Shown here: positions 1 through 6,627 of the stretch, one piece after another | Layout: each line of letters opens with the position of its first letter | Position numbering within the stretch: position 1 is the first letter of the stretch | Assembly (NCBI GenBank): GCA_003645435.1 | Contig: QNFD01000079.1 | Location: forward strand, 1 to 9,397 | Source of the DNA: Gammaproteobacteria bacterium | Lineage (GTDB): Bacteria; Pseudomonadota; Gammaproteobacteria; GCA-001735895 | Direction: 5' to 3' | DNA: 9,397 bases | Program-made: the position numbers and the translations under genes | The notes under the pieces: generated by a model | What the model was told of the DNA's origin: nothing | What the model saw: only the letters and a program-made list of their open reading frames with translations | Database searches by the model: none

Positions 1-1256
1 AAACCGGGACCGAGGGTTTCGATGTTTTTGATGACCTTCCATGATTCCATATCGATTACGCTGACATTCGCTTTTTTCAGGTTGGGTGTTGCCAGCACGG
101 TTCGACCCTGGTATTCCCAGGTTATGCCCGAACCGAGATGCGGCATACCCGGCAGTTCCAGATCATTGACTATGACCCTTCTAACATCCAGGTCGACGAC
201 CTGCCCCTTACCCTCGCGGGAAGCACCGATGATGGACACGTAGTCCTGGTCAAAGAAAAAGTCATCGAGATAATCATCGACCACGATTCGTCGAACCGGA
301 AAGGGTTCGGGTTCCAGGTTTTCGCCCGACTCCGGACGGTAATCGTGTACCCAGCCGGCGAAGCCGGTGGGCGGATCATCGCCGTAGTATATTTGCCAGA
401 CTTCCGGGATGTCCTTCAACGCGGCGATAAAACTGTTACGCGGCGGCGCGGTATAGACGGCGCTGACACGCGAGCTGTTGCCGTTGCTATCTTTTACATC
501 GAACAATTTAATCGGTTTTAGATCGATCGCATCGAGAAGCACCAGTGAGTGCGGCAGGTAGTTGGCCACCATTACGTAACGACCATCGGCGGATACTGCG
601 AGGTTGCGGGTATTGATACCGGCACGAATTTCGGCCACCAGCTTCAGATTATAGATATCGTATTTGCTGATCCAGCCATCGCGCGAGGCAAAATAAACAA
701 AACGTCCTGACGCCGAATACTTGGGTCCACCATGCAGGGCAAAGCGTGACCTGAAACGGTGTATCGGTTCCATGCGGTCACCATCGAGCAAGGTAACATG
801 GTGATCACCCAGCTCCACGACGAGGAACAGGTTGAGTAAGTCATCAACCTCGAATACAGGCTTGTCAGGCAAATCACTTGCCTTGTTGTGGATGATATGA
901 CTGGCGTTAATCTCATCCAGGCCCCAGACCGGTAGCGTTTCAGGCGGGGTATAGATATATTCAGCCAGCGCCTTGATATCTACTTCTGATAGCTTGTCTG
1001 CAAAGGCCGGCATCTGCGTCGCAACGCGGCCATTGGTGATGACATCGACAGCGGCTTTGTTACGCAGGCGCTTGAGATTGCCTGGCAGTAACGCAGGTCC
1101 CATGCCACCGAGTCGTTGCGCGTGATGACATTCAGCGCAGTTGTCCTTATAGAGTTCTACAACGTCCTCTGCAAAAGACGCCGGCGTGAATGCGAATGTG
1201 ATACCCAGCAATACTGTTTTTAAGATAATGCCAAAGGGCATAAGCGGTTTTTTCAT
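1..1256 (-). CDS. nirN: NirN-type cytochrome c / heme d1 protein (3' end off window)
   Basis: The 418 visible residues begin with a signal peptide (cut near SFA-ED, residue 29). A cytochrome c domain follows, with heme motif CAECH at 40-44 and a likely axial Met82 in QMPAF. After it comes a d1-type beta-propeller with His175 (FALHGG) and His373 (MPHLGSG), the positions where NirN and NirS bind heme d1. The family wording (for example SRDGWISKYD and DDYLDDFFFDQDY) fits NirN better than NirS or NirF; NirF lacks the cytochrome c domain. NirN is known in Pseudomonas aeruginosa as the periplasmic dehydrogenase that converts dihydro-heme d1 to heme d1. About 70-80 residues of the usual ~490 lie outside the window. 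It starts 15 nt after the cupredoxin stop, so the two are almost certainly cotranscribed. No strong Shine-Dalgarno is visible before ATG 1256, so translational coupling is plausible. Confidence 0.85.
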   Translation of the reverse strand, partial: MKKPLMPFGIILKTVLLGITFAFTPASFAEDVVELYKDNCAECHHAQRLGGMGPALLPGNLKRLRNKAAVDVITNGRVATQMPAFADKLSEVDIKALAEYIYTPPETLPVWGLDEINASHIIHNKASDLPDKPVFEVDDLLNLFLVVELGDHHVTLLDGDRMEPIHRFRSRFALHGGPKYSASGRFVYFASRDGWISKYDIYNLKLVAEIRAGINTRNLAVSADGRYVMVANYLPHSLVLLDAIDLKPIKLFDVKDSNGNSSRVSAVYTAPPRNSFIAALKDIPEVWQIYYGDDPPTGFAGWVHDYRPESGENLEPEPFPVRRIVVDDYLDDFFFDQDYVSIIGASREGKGQVVDLDVRRVIVNDLELPGMPHLGSGITWEYQGRTVLATPNLKKANVSVIDMESWKVIKNIETLGPG

Positions 1257-1271
1257 AGGCTCGGGTAGGTA

Positions 1272-1583
1272 CTATTTTATTACGTGCACTATGCCGGTCA
1301 TCTCCGGGTGCGGACCACAACGGTAGGGAAAGGAGCCAACCTGATTGAACTCACGTTCATAGGAATCTTCGGGGAACAGGTAATCCTCGGGTTCCTCTTC
1401 ATTCAAGGCTTCAAACCAGACGCTATGGTACTGGCGCTTTTCACGATTCTGCCAGCGCAATACCTGGCCCTGTTTAATCGTGATTTCCTGCGGTACAAAC
1501 TTGAAGTCCTTGATGATCACCAGATTTTCATCAGCACCAGCGAACAGGCCGTGATTAAAAACCGTCAGCAATAAGGCCATCAA
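1272..1583 (-). CDS. amicyanin/plastocyanin-like periplasmic cupredoxin
   Basis: This is a small type 1 copper protein. Counting from the TTG at 1583 (103 residues), the four copper ligands are visible: His53 in QYHSVWF, then Cys89, His92 and Met95 in CGPHPEM, the tight Cys-x2-His-x2-Met loop typical of amicyanin. The N-terminus is hydrophobic and ends in GLFAGA, a signal peptide for export to the periplasm. Cupredoxins such as azurin and pseudoazurin are known electron donors to cytochrome cd1, and the position between the multiheme cytochrome and nirN suggests that job here (inference). The start is unclear. ATG 1580 or TTG 1583 gives a signal peptide with no basic n-region and no Shine-Dalgarno. 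An in-frame ATA at 1601 adds IKFQSL and sits 7 nt after GAGGA. A stop lies upstream at 1635-1637, so no conventional start further out is possible. Confidence 0.82.
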   Translation of the reverse strand: MMALLLTVFNHGLFAGADENLVIIKDFKFVPQEITIKQGQVLRWQNREKRQYHSVWFEALNEEEPEDYLFPEDSYEREFNQVGSFPYRCGPHPEMTGIVHVIK

Positions 1584-1608
1584 CAGCGATTGAAACTTTA
1601 TAGAACTG

Positions 1609-1613
1609 TCCTC
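1609..1613 (-). promoter_or_regulatory. Shine-Dalgarno (GAGGA) pointing to an ATA start at 1601
   Basis: On the minus strand GAGGA (1613 to 1609) is followed by 7 nt and then ATA AAG TTT CAA at 1601. This is good spacing for a start at 1601 but poor for ATG 1580, which is 28 nt away. Translating from 1601 restores a lysine in the signal-peptide n-region. Either ATA is used as a rare start, or an ATG became ATA by mutation or assembly error. Confidence 0.45.
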
Positions 1614-1641
1614 ATGACTCGCTTGTTGGTCTGATTATAAC

Positions 1642-3390
1642 CTACTTCGCGATCGCATTAATCTCCGCGTCTTCATCGTCAAAACCGAGCTTTAACCCAA
1701 GCGAGACGTGGTGGAAACGGCTACTGCTGTAATCATCGTGAATGGCGAAACCGAAGTTATACCATTCATCGGTGCTCATACTGATGTCACCTGGTTGGTC
1801 GGAGGTCAGTTTACGAATCATTTCAACGGTCCACACACCGTTATCCAAACTGCCGGTGAAATCCACGCCCTGGCCGCCGGTCATCACGCGTTCGGCGAGG
1901 ATATAACCATCTTCCGATTCACCGGTACCGGCCTTGTAGCGTAACAAGTCCATGAACGAACCATTCTCCAACGCTGCCTGGATATCGGCCTCGTCTTTGA
2001 GCTTGTCCCAACCACCGCGCATCTTGCCGTCCTTACCTTCGATTTCAATTTCAATGCGGCTTTCTTTCAGGTACTTGGTGAAACCCTTACCCAGGTCGAG
2101 ACGCTGCGCCAGCGGGCTAGAAGTCAGAACCGATTCATCGGGCTGGTGCGGCATGTAGTTATTATCGTGGTGACAGGATTGCCAGCAACCAGCACGTTCC
2201 GTGTACTCTACCTTTGGATCGTCTTCGTCATCCGTACTTAACATGATAGCCAGCTTGATCGGGTTGTCCGGATCCATCTTGCCGCCGTCGACAAACGGAA
2301 CCGGGGCATGCTCGCCGTCTTCCCACTGGAAGCGCAGGTACAGGTTGACGGCATCGTGCGCTGCCTGCACCTGAACCGGGATACTGCCGCGTTTACCCGG
2401 GATAGGTGTGGGTTCGACCTTTTCGCCAATAACGATGATCTCACCTATATCCTCTTCTTCTTCCTCGTGACACTCAAAACAACGGTCACCAGAAACAAAG
2501 GCGCGCTTGCCGCCGTGATCACTACCCTTAAGCGCCCATTCCATAGATGCCTGGCCTGGATAGAACAGCGTGATAACCGCGGGCTCGATAGCCGACCAGT
2601 CGATATCGCCACCCGAATCAGTGGTCGAGGCGGCTGGCGTAACAACAGCTACCGTGGTCTCTTCTATTACGGCTTCAACCGGCTCTTCTATTATTACCTC
2701 GACAGTTTCAGCGCTTGATTGCTTACTGCTACTCCCCCCATCGATAAGCACCTGCCACTGTGGTGGTATCGGATGATTCGTGCCGGGTACCGGTTGTTCC
2801 AGTGCGGTTAATTCCGCATCGGTTAACTGATCGTGAACTTTTTTATGCGCAATACCCTTGTGACAGTCGATACAGGTATTGCCGGCCTCTATGCCATTAA
2901 TATGTTGCTTACGCGAACGTTTTTTCTGAACTTCCGGATTCATCGAGCCGAAATCATGGCAGTTACGACATTCACGCGAGTCGGTGGCTTTCATTGCATC
3001 CCAAACATGTCTTGCCAACTCAAGACGTTTTTCATCGAATTTCTCCGGGGTGTCAATGGTTCCCAGAACCTTGTGCAGCACCTCGTTACTGGCCTGAACT
3101 TTGCGCACAACCTTGTGCACCCAGGGATCGGGAACATGGCAGTCCGAACAGGTGGCGCGTACACCGCTGCGGTTGGTGTAATGGATAGTCTTTTTATATT
3201 CCTGGTAAACATTCTCTTCCATCTCGTGGCAAGAGATACAAAATTCCAGGGTATTAGTCGCTTCCATTGCGGTATTGAACCCACCCCAGAAAATCACGCC
3301 GACGATCATGAAAAATAACGCCGCACCGAGTGTTGTGCCCCACAGCACCTTGCGTGACATCAGACCGAATGTTCGAGATGGATTAGTCAT
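1642..3390 (-). CDS. NapC/NirT-type tetraheme cytochrome c fused to a C-terminal heme-binding domain
   Basis: The protein has 582 residues from ATG 3390. That start is chosen over GTG 3402 because AAGGTGA lies 8 nt before it. Residues ~15-37 form one N-terminal membrane anchor. The NapC/NirT-like head has four heme motifs: CISCH (51-55), CSDCH (81-85), CRNCH (141-145) and CIDCH (173-177). NapC/NirT proteins (~200 residues) oxidise membrane quinol and pass electrons to periplasmic reductases; NirT of Pseudomonas stutzeri serves NirS. After an Ala/Val/Glu-rich linker (~225-265) comes a second domain with CFECH (304-308), an acidic run, and CWQSCH (402-407), a CX3CH motif followed by HDNNYMP. 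This tail resembles the cytochrome c-552/ethylbenzene-dehydrogenase-gamma-like heme domain, where a CX3CH-Asp-x-Met pattern occurs. That assignment is from recall. The gene sits between nirS and the cupredoxin, implying a role in supplying NirS with electrons. Confidence 0.85.
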   Translation of the reverse strand: MTNPSRTFGLMSRKVLWGTTLGAALFFMIVGVIFWGGFNTAMEATNTLEFCISCHEMEENVYQEYKKTIHYTNRSGVRATCSDCHVPDPWVHKVVRKVQASNEVLHKVLGTIDTPEKFDEKRLELARHVWDAMKATDSRECRNCHDFGSMNPEVQKKRSRKQHINGIEAGNTCIDCHKGIAHKKVHDQLTDAELTALEQPVPGTNHPIPPQWQVLIDGGSSSKQSSAETVEVIIEEPVEAVIEETTVAVVTPAASTTDSGGDIDWSAIEPAVITLFYPGQASMEWALKGSDHGGKRAFVSGDRCFECHEEEEEDIGEIIVIGEKVEPTPIPGKRGSIPVQVQAAHDAVNLYLRFQWEDGEHAPVPFVDGGKMDPDNPIKLAIMLSTDDEDDPKVEYTERAGCWQSCHHDNNYMPHQPDESVLTSSPLAQRLDLGKGFTKYLKESRIEIEIEGKDGKMRGGWDKLKDEADIQAALENGSFMDLLRYKAGTGESEDGYILAERVMTGGQGVDFTGSLDNGVWTVEMIRKLTSDQPGDISMSTDEWYNFGFAIHDDYSSSRFHHVSLGLKLGFDDEDAEINAIAK

Positions 3391-3403
3391 GTATAAAATC
3401 ACC

Positions 3404-3438
3404 TTGAATCTGATTCAGAGTTTTAATTAAACACTCTG
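3404..3438. promoter_or_regulatory. two short dyads upstream of the NirT-type gene (possible operator)
   Basis: A perfect 6-bp inverted repeat with a 1-nt centre, TGAATC-T-GATTCA, lies at 3405-3417 just before the ribosome binding site. It touches a second dyad, CAGAG...CTCTG, at 3416-3438 with an AT-rich centre. Because a terminator follows nirS, the downstream genes may need their own promoter here. No convincing -35/-10 pair is visible, and neither dyad matches the FNR consensus spacing. The regulatory role is a guess. Confidence 0.25.
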
Positions 3439-3468
3439 ACCTGGACTCTTGCGGAATCCCCTGTATGT

Positions 3469-3509
3469 AAAAAAGCAGGGCGGAACACGGTTAGAATGTG
3501 CCCGCCCTG
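3469..3509 (-). terminator. intrinsic terminator after nirS
   Basis: On the minus strand an 8-bp perfect GC-rich stem (CAGGGCGG, 3509 to 3502, pairing with CCGCCCTG, 3483 to 3476) is followed by C and six T residues (3474 to 3469). It lies about 30 nt after the nirS stop. It should reduce read-through into the multiheme cytochrome gene, giving nirS more transcript than the rest of the block. Confidence 0.85.
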
Positions 3510-3540
3510 ATAGTGCCCTACATCGTACCAATAAGAGGAG

Positions 3541-5211
3541 TTAGGTTACGTGGTTGGTACGATTGTAGACATTAAACTTACCAGTTGGTGTTGTCAGGCC
3601 CTTGATGCGTTTAATCTCTTTCAGAGTTTTGGCATCGTAGATTACGATTTCACCAGTGGGATTGCTGGCGTCCTTACGGTTCCAGACTGAGACCCAGACT
3701 TCGGTACCATCCTTGTTGAATTCCATGTGTACCGCAGCCTTGCCATCTTCTTCAGTGACCCGAATCGTCTTGATAACTTTACGGGTCTTCTTGTCAATTA
3801 CCTTGACGCTCTGCTGAATGATTGGCTCTGGATGTTTAGTCTGATCTGCCCATATATAGTCGGACGTCGGATGGGTGCGGATAAATACACCGGCACCATC
3901 TGTATCGACTTCGTAGCAAATCTTCCAGGCGGCATCCTTATGCCCAACTGGATCATTGCCCCAGACGGTAACCTTGCCAACACCCAGATGCGTGGTGCCG
4001 CCGACCGGTCCACACTTCGGATCAATCCAGTTTGCGCCCGGGCCAGGATGCGGTTTCTTATCCGTATCAATCATGGCTACCAGCTTACCAGTCTGAGAAT
4101 CGACAATTACCATCTTGTTAGAGGCATTAGCGGCAATCTGGAAATAACGACCGGTTGGGTCAAAGAAACCGTCATGCAGGAACTTGGCAGAATTAACCTG
4201 TTTAATAGCCAGGTTATCGAGGTCGGTATAATTAACCTGCCACATCTGACCCAACTCCTTCACCGCAACCCAGAATGTGGGTTCATTAGGGGTTGTGTAG
4301 ATAGCAGCGACGCGAGCCTCGTTGACATAGTCACCATCGACATTGACACCACGGGTGGAAACGACTTTCAGCGGCTCCATCGTAATCGCATCGAGGATAA
4401 CGAAGTGCGGGGGCCAGTAGCCGCCGCCAATTACGTATTTACCATCGCCGGATACGGCAACGTCACGAGCGTCGTAAGCCATCTGGGTTTCGGCGACCAG
4501 CATCTTGCCGGGTTCCTGCCAGAGGTCGATCTTGGTCATCTTGCCGTCACGGCCCTGGGTATACCAGAAGCGTCCGGCAACGCCATTAACCGGCTTTTCC
4601 TTACTATGATGTTCAGTCGTCTTCACTACGTGAACGGCATAACCGGTATCGATATGATCGACAATTTCATGCTTGTCACCATCAATGATCGCAATCTTGC
4701 CCGCGTCACGTTCGATGACGACAAAGAAATTCTCCCAGTTGCGGCCATGCAATGGCTTGGTGGGATAATCCTTTGGCTCTATATAGACCTTATGACGTTC
4801 TTTCATTAATGCCAGCGACATTTCAGGTGGAATCGGTGGTTCCATCTGGATGTATCTTGCCAGCAGGTCGATCTCTTCTTCGCTGAAAATATCATCGAAG
4901 TTGTTCATGCCGCCTTCGGTTCCCAGCTTGATGATTTTTGCCAGTCGCTTGGTTCCGAGCTTGAGAGTACCCTTGGATTTCTTCGCCTTGTTAGGTAGCG
5001 GCTCCAGATTTTTACCCGTCGCACCCTTACGCAGTACACCATGACAGCCGGCACAACGCTGAAAGTACATGCCTTTTGCCTGTTCGAACTCTGCGTCGTT
5101 GAGCGGCACGAGTTTTTTCTTGGCGCCAAAAGCAACCCCCGATGTCGCCGCCAGCCCAATGCAGACCGAGAGCATTATTGCCGCGTAGCCTGTTTTTTGT
5201 TTTACACTCAT
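3541..5211 (-). CDS. nirS: cytochrome cd1 nitrite reductase (NO-forming)
   Basis: NirS is a periplasmic homodimer that reduces nitrite to nitric oxide, the defining step of denitrification. From ATG 5211 the protein has 556 residues; this start has AGGAG 10 nt upstream and gives a clean signal peptide (MSVKQKTGY..., cut near VAFGA), whereas ATG 5280 would add 23 residues ahead of it. The cytochrome c domain has CAGCH at 53-57 and a likely Met102 ligand in GGMNNF. The d1 propeller keeps the key histidines: His194 (GYAVH, proximal d1 ligand), and His346 (FLHDG) and His408 (THLG), the active-site pair that protonates nitrite. The C-terminal LTTPTGKFNVYNT-like ending (here ...FNVYNRTNHVT) is typical. 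Compared with my memory of Paracoccus NirS, there is a loop of roughly ten extra residues (TTEHHSKEKPVNGVA) just after His194. An FNR/DNR box lies upstream and an intrinsic terminator downstream. Confidence 0.96.
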   Translation of the reverse strand: MSVKQKTGYAAIMLSVCIGLAATSGVAFGAKKKLVPLNDAEFEQAKGMYFQRCAGCHGVLRKGATGKNLEPLPNKAKKSKGTLKLGTKRLAKIIKLGTEGGMNNFDDIFSEEEIDLLARYIQMEPPIPPEMSLALMKERHKVYIEPKDYPTKPLHGRNWENFFVVIERDAGKIAIIDGDKHEIVDHIDTGYAVHVVKTTEHHSKEKPVNGVAGRFWYTQGRDGKMTKIDLWQEPGKMLVAETQMAYDARDVAVSGDGKYVIGGGYWPPHFVILDAITMEPLKVVSTRGVNVDGDYVNEARVAAIYTTPNEPTFWVAVKELGQMWQVNYTDLDNLAIKQVNSAKFLHDGFFDPTGRYFQIAANASNKMVIVDSQTGKLVAMIDTDKKPHPGPGANWIDPKCGPVGGTTHLGVGKVTVWGNDPVGHKDAAWKICYEVDTDGAGVFIRTHPTSDYIWADQTKHPEPIIQQSVKVIDKKTRKVIKTIRVTEEDGKAAVHMEFNKDGTEVWVSVWNRKDASNPTGEIVIYDAKTLKEIKRIKGLTTPTGKFNVYNRTNHVT

Positions 5212-5295
5212 TTGAGTAATACTCCTGTTTAATTTAAGGAACACCATTGCTAAAGATAACCCGCTGTTAAAATTAGCCATTCGAATACCAGTGCG

Positions 5296-5301
5296 ACTCT
5301 A
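5296..5301 (-). promoter_or_regulatory. candidate -10 of the nirS promoter
   Basis: TAGAGT (minus strand, 5301 to 5296) matches 4 of 6 positions of TATAAT. It falls at -12 to -7 if the FNR-type box at 5324-5337 is centred at -41.5, which would put transcription start near 5289 and leave a leader of about 77 nt before ATG 5211. Confidence 0.4.
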
Positions 5302-5323
5302 TGCCCACATAAACAAGATTTCC

Positions 5324-5337
5324 TTGATCTATATCAA
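5324..5337 (-). promoter_or_regulatory. FNR/DNR-type box controlling nirS
   Basis: TTGATCTATATCAA is a perfect TTGAT-N4-ATCAA palindrome, the consensus for FNR/ANR and DNR regulators that turn on denitrification genes under low oxygen, and with NO for DNR. It is centred about 119 bp upstream of the nirS start codon. The site is symmetric and could also influence the plus-strand promoter candidate at 5367-5393, whose start it precedes by about 70 bp. Confidence 0.85.
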
Positions 5338-5366
5338 TATTTTGTCAGGCATGTCTTTTATCCCCA

Positions 5367-5393
5367 TTGATCATTCGCATCTGAGAATAAAAT
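5367..5393 (+). promoter_or_regulatory. candidate plus-strand promoter before the riboswitch-like leader
   Basis: TTGATC (5367-5372, 4/6 of the -35 consensus) and TAAAAT (5388-5393, 5/6 of the -10) are separated by 15 nt, slightly short. Transcription would start near 5400, right at the beginning of the riboswitch-like sequence. There is no functional evidence beyond this arrangement. Confidence 0.3.
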
Positions 5394-5499
5394 TGGTATT
5401 TCATTTGATGGTGAAAACGTCTGGAAGGCGGTGCAAATCCAGACAGGCCTATACACAGCAGTTAAGGCCGACTGTGATTAGCACGATGAGATAAGACCT
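5394..5499 (+). ncRNA. cobalamin-riboswitch-like aptamer, degenerate or orphaned
   Basis: Landmarks of the cobalamin (RF00174-type) aptamer occur in the expected order on the plus strand: TTGGT (5394-5398), GGTGAAAA (5410-5417), GGAA (5423-5426), three bases, GGTGCAAATCC (5430-5440), ACTGTGA (5471-5477) and AAGACCT (5493-5499). GTCTGG (5419-5424) pairs perfectly with CCAGAC (5439-5444), and AGGCC (5445-5449) can pair with GGCC (5466-5469). The CCCGC run usually found before ACTGTGA is replaced by the AGGCC...GGCC hairpin. The GGCTGCC-like and full ACCTGCC ends are missing, so it may be a variant or a decayed copy. No plus-strand gene follows. The call relies on remembered consensus; the minus strand shows nothing comparable. 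Confidence 0.4.
5488..5499 (+). repeat. target-site duplication, left copy
   Basis: GAGATAAGACCT here is repeated exactly at 5667-5678, flanking the MITE. Twelve identical bases on both sides is strong evidence for transposition. One extra T (5500) lies between this copy and the left terminal repeat. Confidence 0.85.
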
Positions 5500-5500
5500 T

Positions 5501-5666
5501 AATGGCACTTACTTAAGGGTAAAATCACTATAAACCAACAGCATCGTCATCCCGGGCTTGACCGAAACGTCGGACCGCCGGTATCCAGTAAATTGGTTGC
5601 TTTCAGCGACCCTGGATCCCGGCTCGGAGGCCGGGACGACGATATTCCGCTTAAGTAAGTGCCATT
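5501..5666. mobile_element. 166-bp non-coding MITE with 17-bp terminal inverted repeats
   Basis: The left end AATGGCACTTACTTAAG (5501-5517) is the exact reverse complement of the right end (5650-5666). A perfect 12-bp duplication flanks it. There is no coding capacity, so it must be moved by a transposase elsewhere. The end sequence (AATG...TTAAG) and the 12-bp duplication resemble IS4 itself (IS4 family, duplications of about 11-13 bp); this comparison is from memory. The ends are fully identical, suggesting a recent insertion. It lies between the convergent end of the MBL gene and the riboswitch-like sequence. Confidence 0.85.
5543..5643. repeat. palindromic repeat nested inside the MITE
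   Basis: ATCGTCATCCCGG (5543-5555) and CCGGGACGACGAT (5631-5643) are inverted copies with one mismatch, enclosing about 75 bp. The right half also forms its own hairpin, CCCGGC (5618-5623) with GCCGGG (5630-5635). The CGTCATCCCGG...GGATCC wording is that of a short intergenic repeat widespread in proteobacteria. It was either captured by the MITE or inserted into it. Confidence 0.7.
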
Positions 5667-5678
5667 GAGATAAGACCT
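5667..5678 (+). repeat. target-site duplication, right copy
   Basis: GAGATAAGACCT directly follows the right terminal repeat of the MITE and is identical to 5488-5499. Removing the MITE and one copy restores the pre-insertion sequence, which joins the riboswitch-like stretch to CGATTC at 5679. Confidence 0.85.
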
Positions 5679-5684
5679 CGATTC

Positions 5685-6578
5685 TTAGTAAACCCCGGGG
5701 TAGATAATGCTAATCCATTTATCCCCTTTAAAGAATCCACCGCCCCAGGTCGCTTCGAGATCCTTGAGTGGTTCCTGAGCTATCGCATCTTCCAGGGACA
5801 CACCGTCATTTTTGAGTTTCAACAATCGCGTGTAGGCCGTGTCGAGCATATCCCGGTAGGCCTGTAACTGCGCCTTGTCACCCAGCGGTCCGTGGCCCGG
5901 AATGATCTTGCTATTCGAATCGGTAATCGCCAGTATCACATCGACCGCTGCAATAGTGCCTCGTACCGAGCCACCGTTGTCGATGTCGATAAAGGGATAG
6001 AAACCATTAAAGAAGACATCGCCGGCGTGCACCACATTTGCATTCTTGAAATGGATGAAACTGTCACCATCGGTATGCGCACTGGCGACGTGGATCGCTC
6101 TTACCGCCTCGCCGTTGATATGAAAATGCATATCCTTGGAAAAGGTTATCACCGGTAGCGCCACCTTATCGGCGGGTGGCGCGTTCATACCAAATGTCTC
6201 GATATATGAGCCGTTGACCAGTCGTCTGCGCACATTGTCGTGTGAAATAATGAGTGTTCCGGCCTTGCCCAGATTTTCGTTGCCGCCGGTATGATCGCCG
6301 TGAAAATGGGTATTAATCAGAAACCGTGGTGTATCGCCACCTACCGATTTAATCGCGGCAAGTATTTTATCGGTTAGTGGTGCGAACTGGTCGTCGATGA
6401 GAAAGGTACCGTCATTTCCCAGAAACAGGCCTATGTTGCCTCCATTCCCGGTCAGCATGTAGATATTGTCGGAGACGGGTATTGCCTCAATCGTGACATC
6501 GTCCTGGGCATGTAAAGCAGAGAGATTGAATAATATCGATGCGGTGAGAACGGTTAATAGTGCGATTCGGTTTATCAT
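5685..6578 (-). CDS. secreted metallo-beta-lactamase-fold metallohydrolase
   Basis: The 297-residue protein has a signal peptide cut near ALHA-Q25. The MBL zinc motifs are complete: H91-F-H93-G-D95-H96, His168 (SAHTDGDS), Asp187 (HAGDVFF) and His229 (PGHGP). Asp187 sits where class B1 lactamases have cysteine, so the metal site is of the glyoxalase II / SoxH-like type and beta-lactam resistance is unlikely. The substrate is unknown. Proteins of this shape (MBL with signal peptide, VSDNIYML...GGNIG start) are found in many gammaproteobacteria as periplasmic hydrolases. AGGAG lies 6 nt before ATG 6578. The stop codon at 5685 is just 6 bp from the MITE target duplication, and no intrinsic terminator is obvious. 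It is divergent from the DUF302 gene, and nothing ties it to nirS. Confidence 0.9.
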   Translation of the reverse strand: MINRIALLTVLTASILFNLSALHAQDDVTIEAIPVSDNIYMLTGNGGNIGLFLGNDGTFLIDDQFAPLTDKILAAIKSVGGDTPRFLINTHFHGDHTGGNENLGKAGTLIISHDNVRRRLVNGSYIETFGMNAPPADKVALPVITFSKDMHFHINGEAVRAIHVASAHTDGDSFIHFKNANVVHAGDVFFNGFYPFIDIDNGGSVRGTIAAVDVILAITDSNSKIIPGHGPLGDKAQLQAYRDMLDTAYTRLLKLKNDGVSLEDAIAQEPLKDLEATWGGGFFKGDKWISIIYPGVY

Positions 6579-6627
6579 TTTTTACTCCTCATAATTATTT
6601 TTTGAATTTGATTTCTGACTTCGTTCA

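Noticed and set aside
138..521. Plus-strand open frame inside nirN
   Set aside because: It is opposite to a gene with clear cytochrome c and d1 motifs and shows no recognisable protein features.
3727..4809. 360-residue plus-strand open frame inside nirS
   Set aside because: Its length is striking, but it is antisense to a fully conserved nirS and reads as a shadow; no domain or start signal supports it.
5430..5444. GGTGCAAATCC considered as a tRNA T-arm
   Set aside because: Only two base pairs form around the loop, and no acceptor, D or anticodon arm is present.
5501..5666. Repeats considered as a CRISPR array
   Set aside because: There is a single pair of inverted ends and no regularly spaced direct repeats anywhere in the window.
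5685..6578. Metallo-beta-lactamase-fold gene considered as a carbapenemase
   Set aside because: The class B1 cysteine position is Asp187 and the motif set is that of glyoxalase II/SoxH-like hydrolases.
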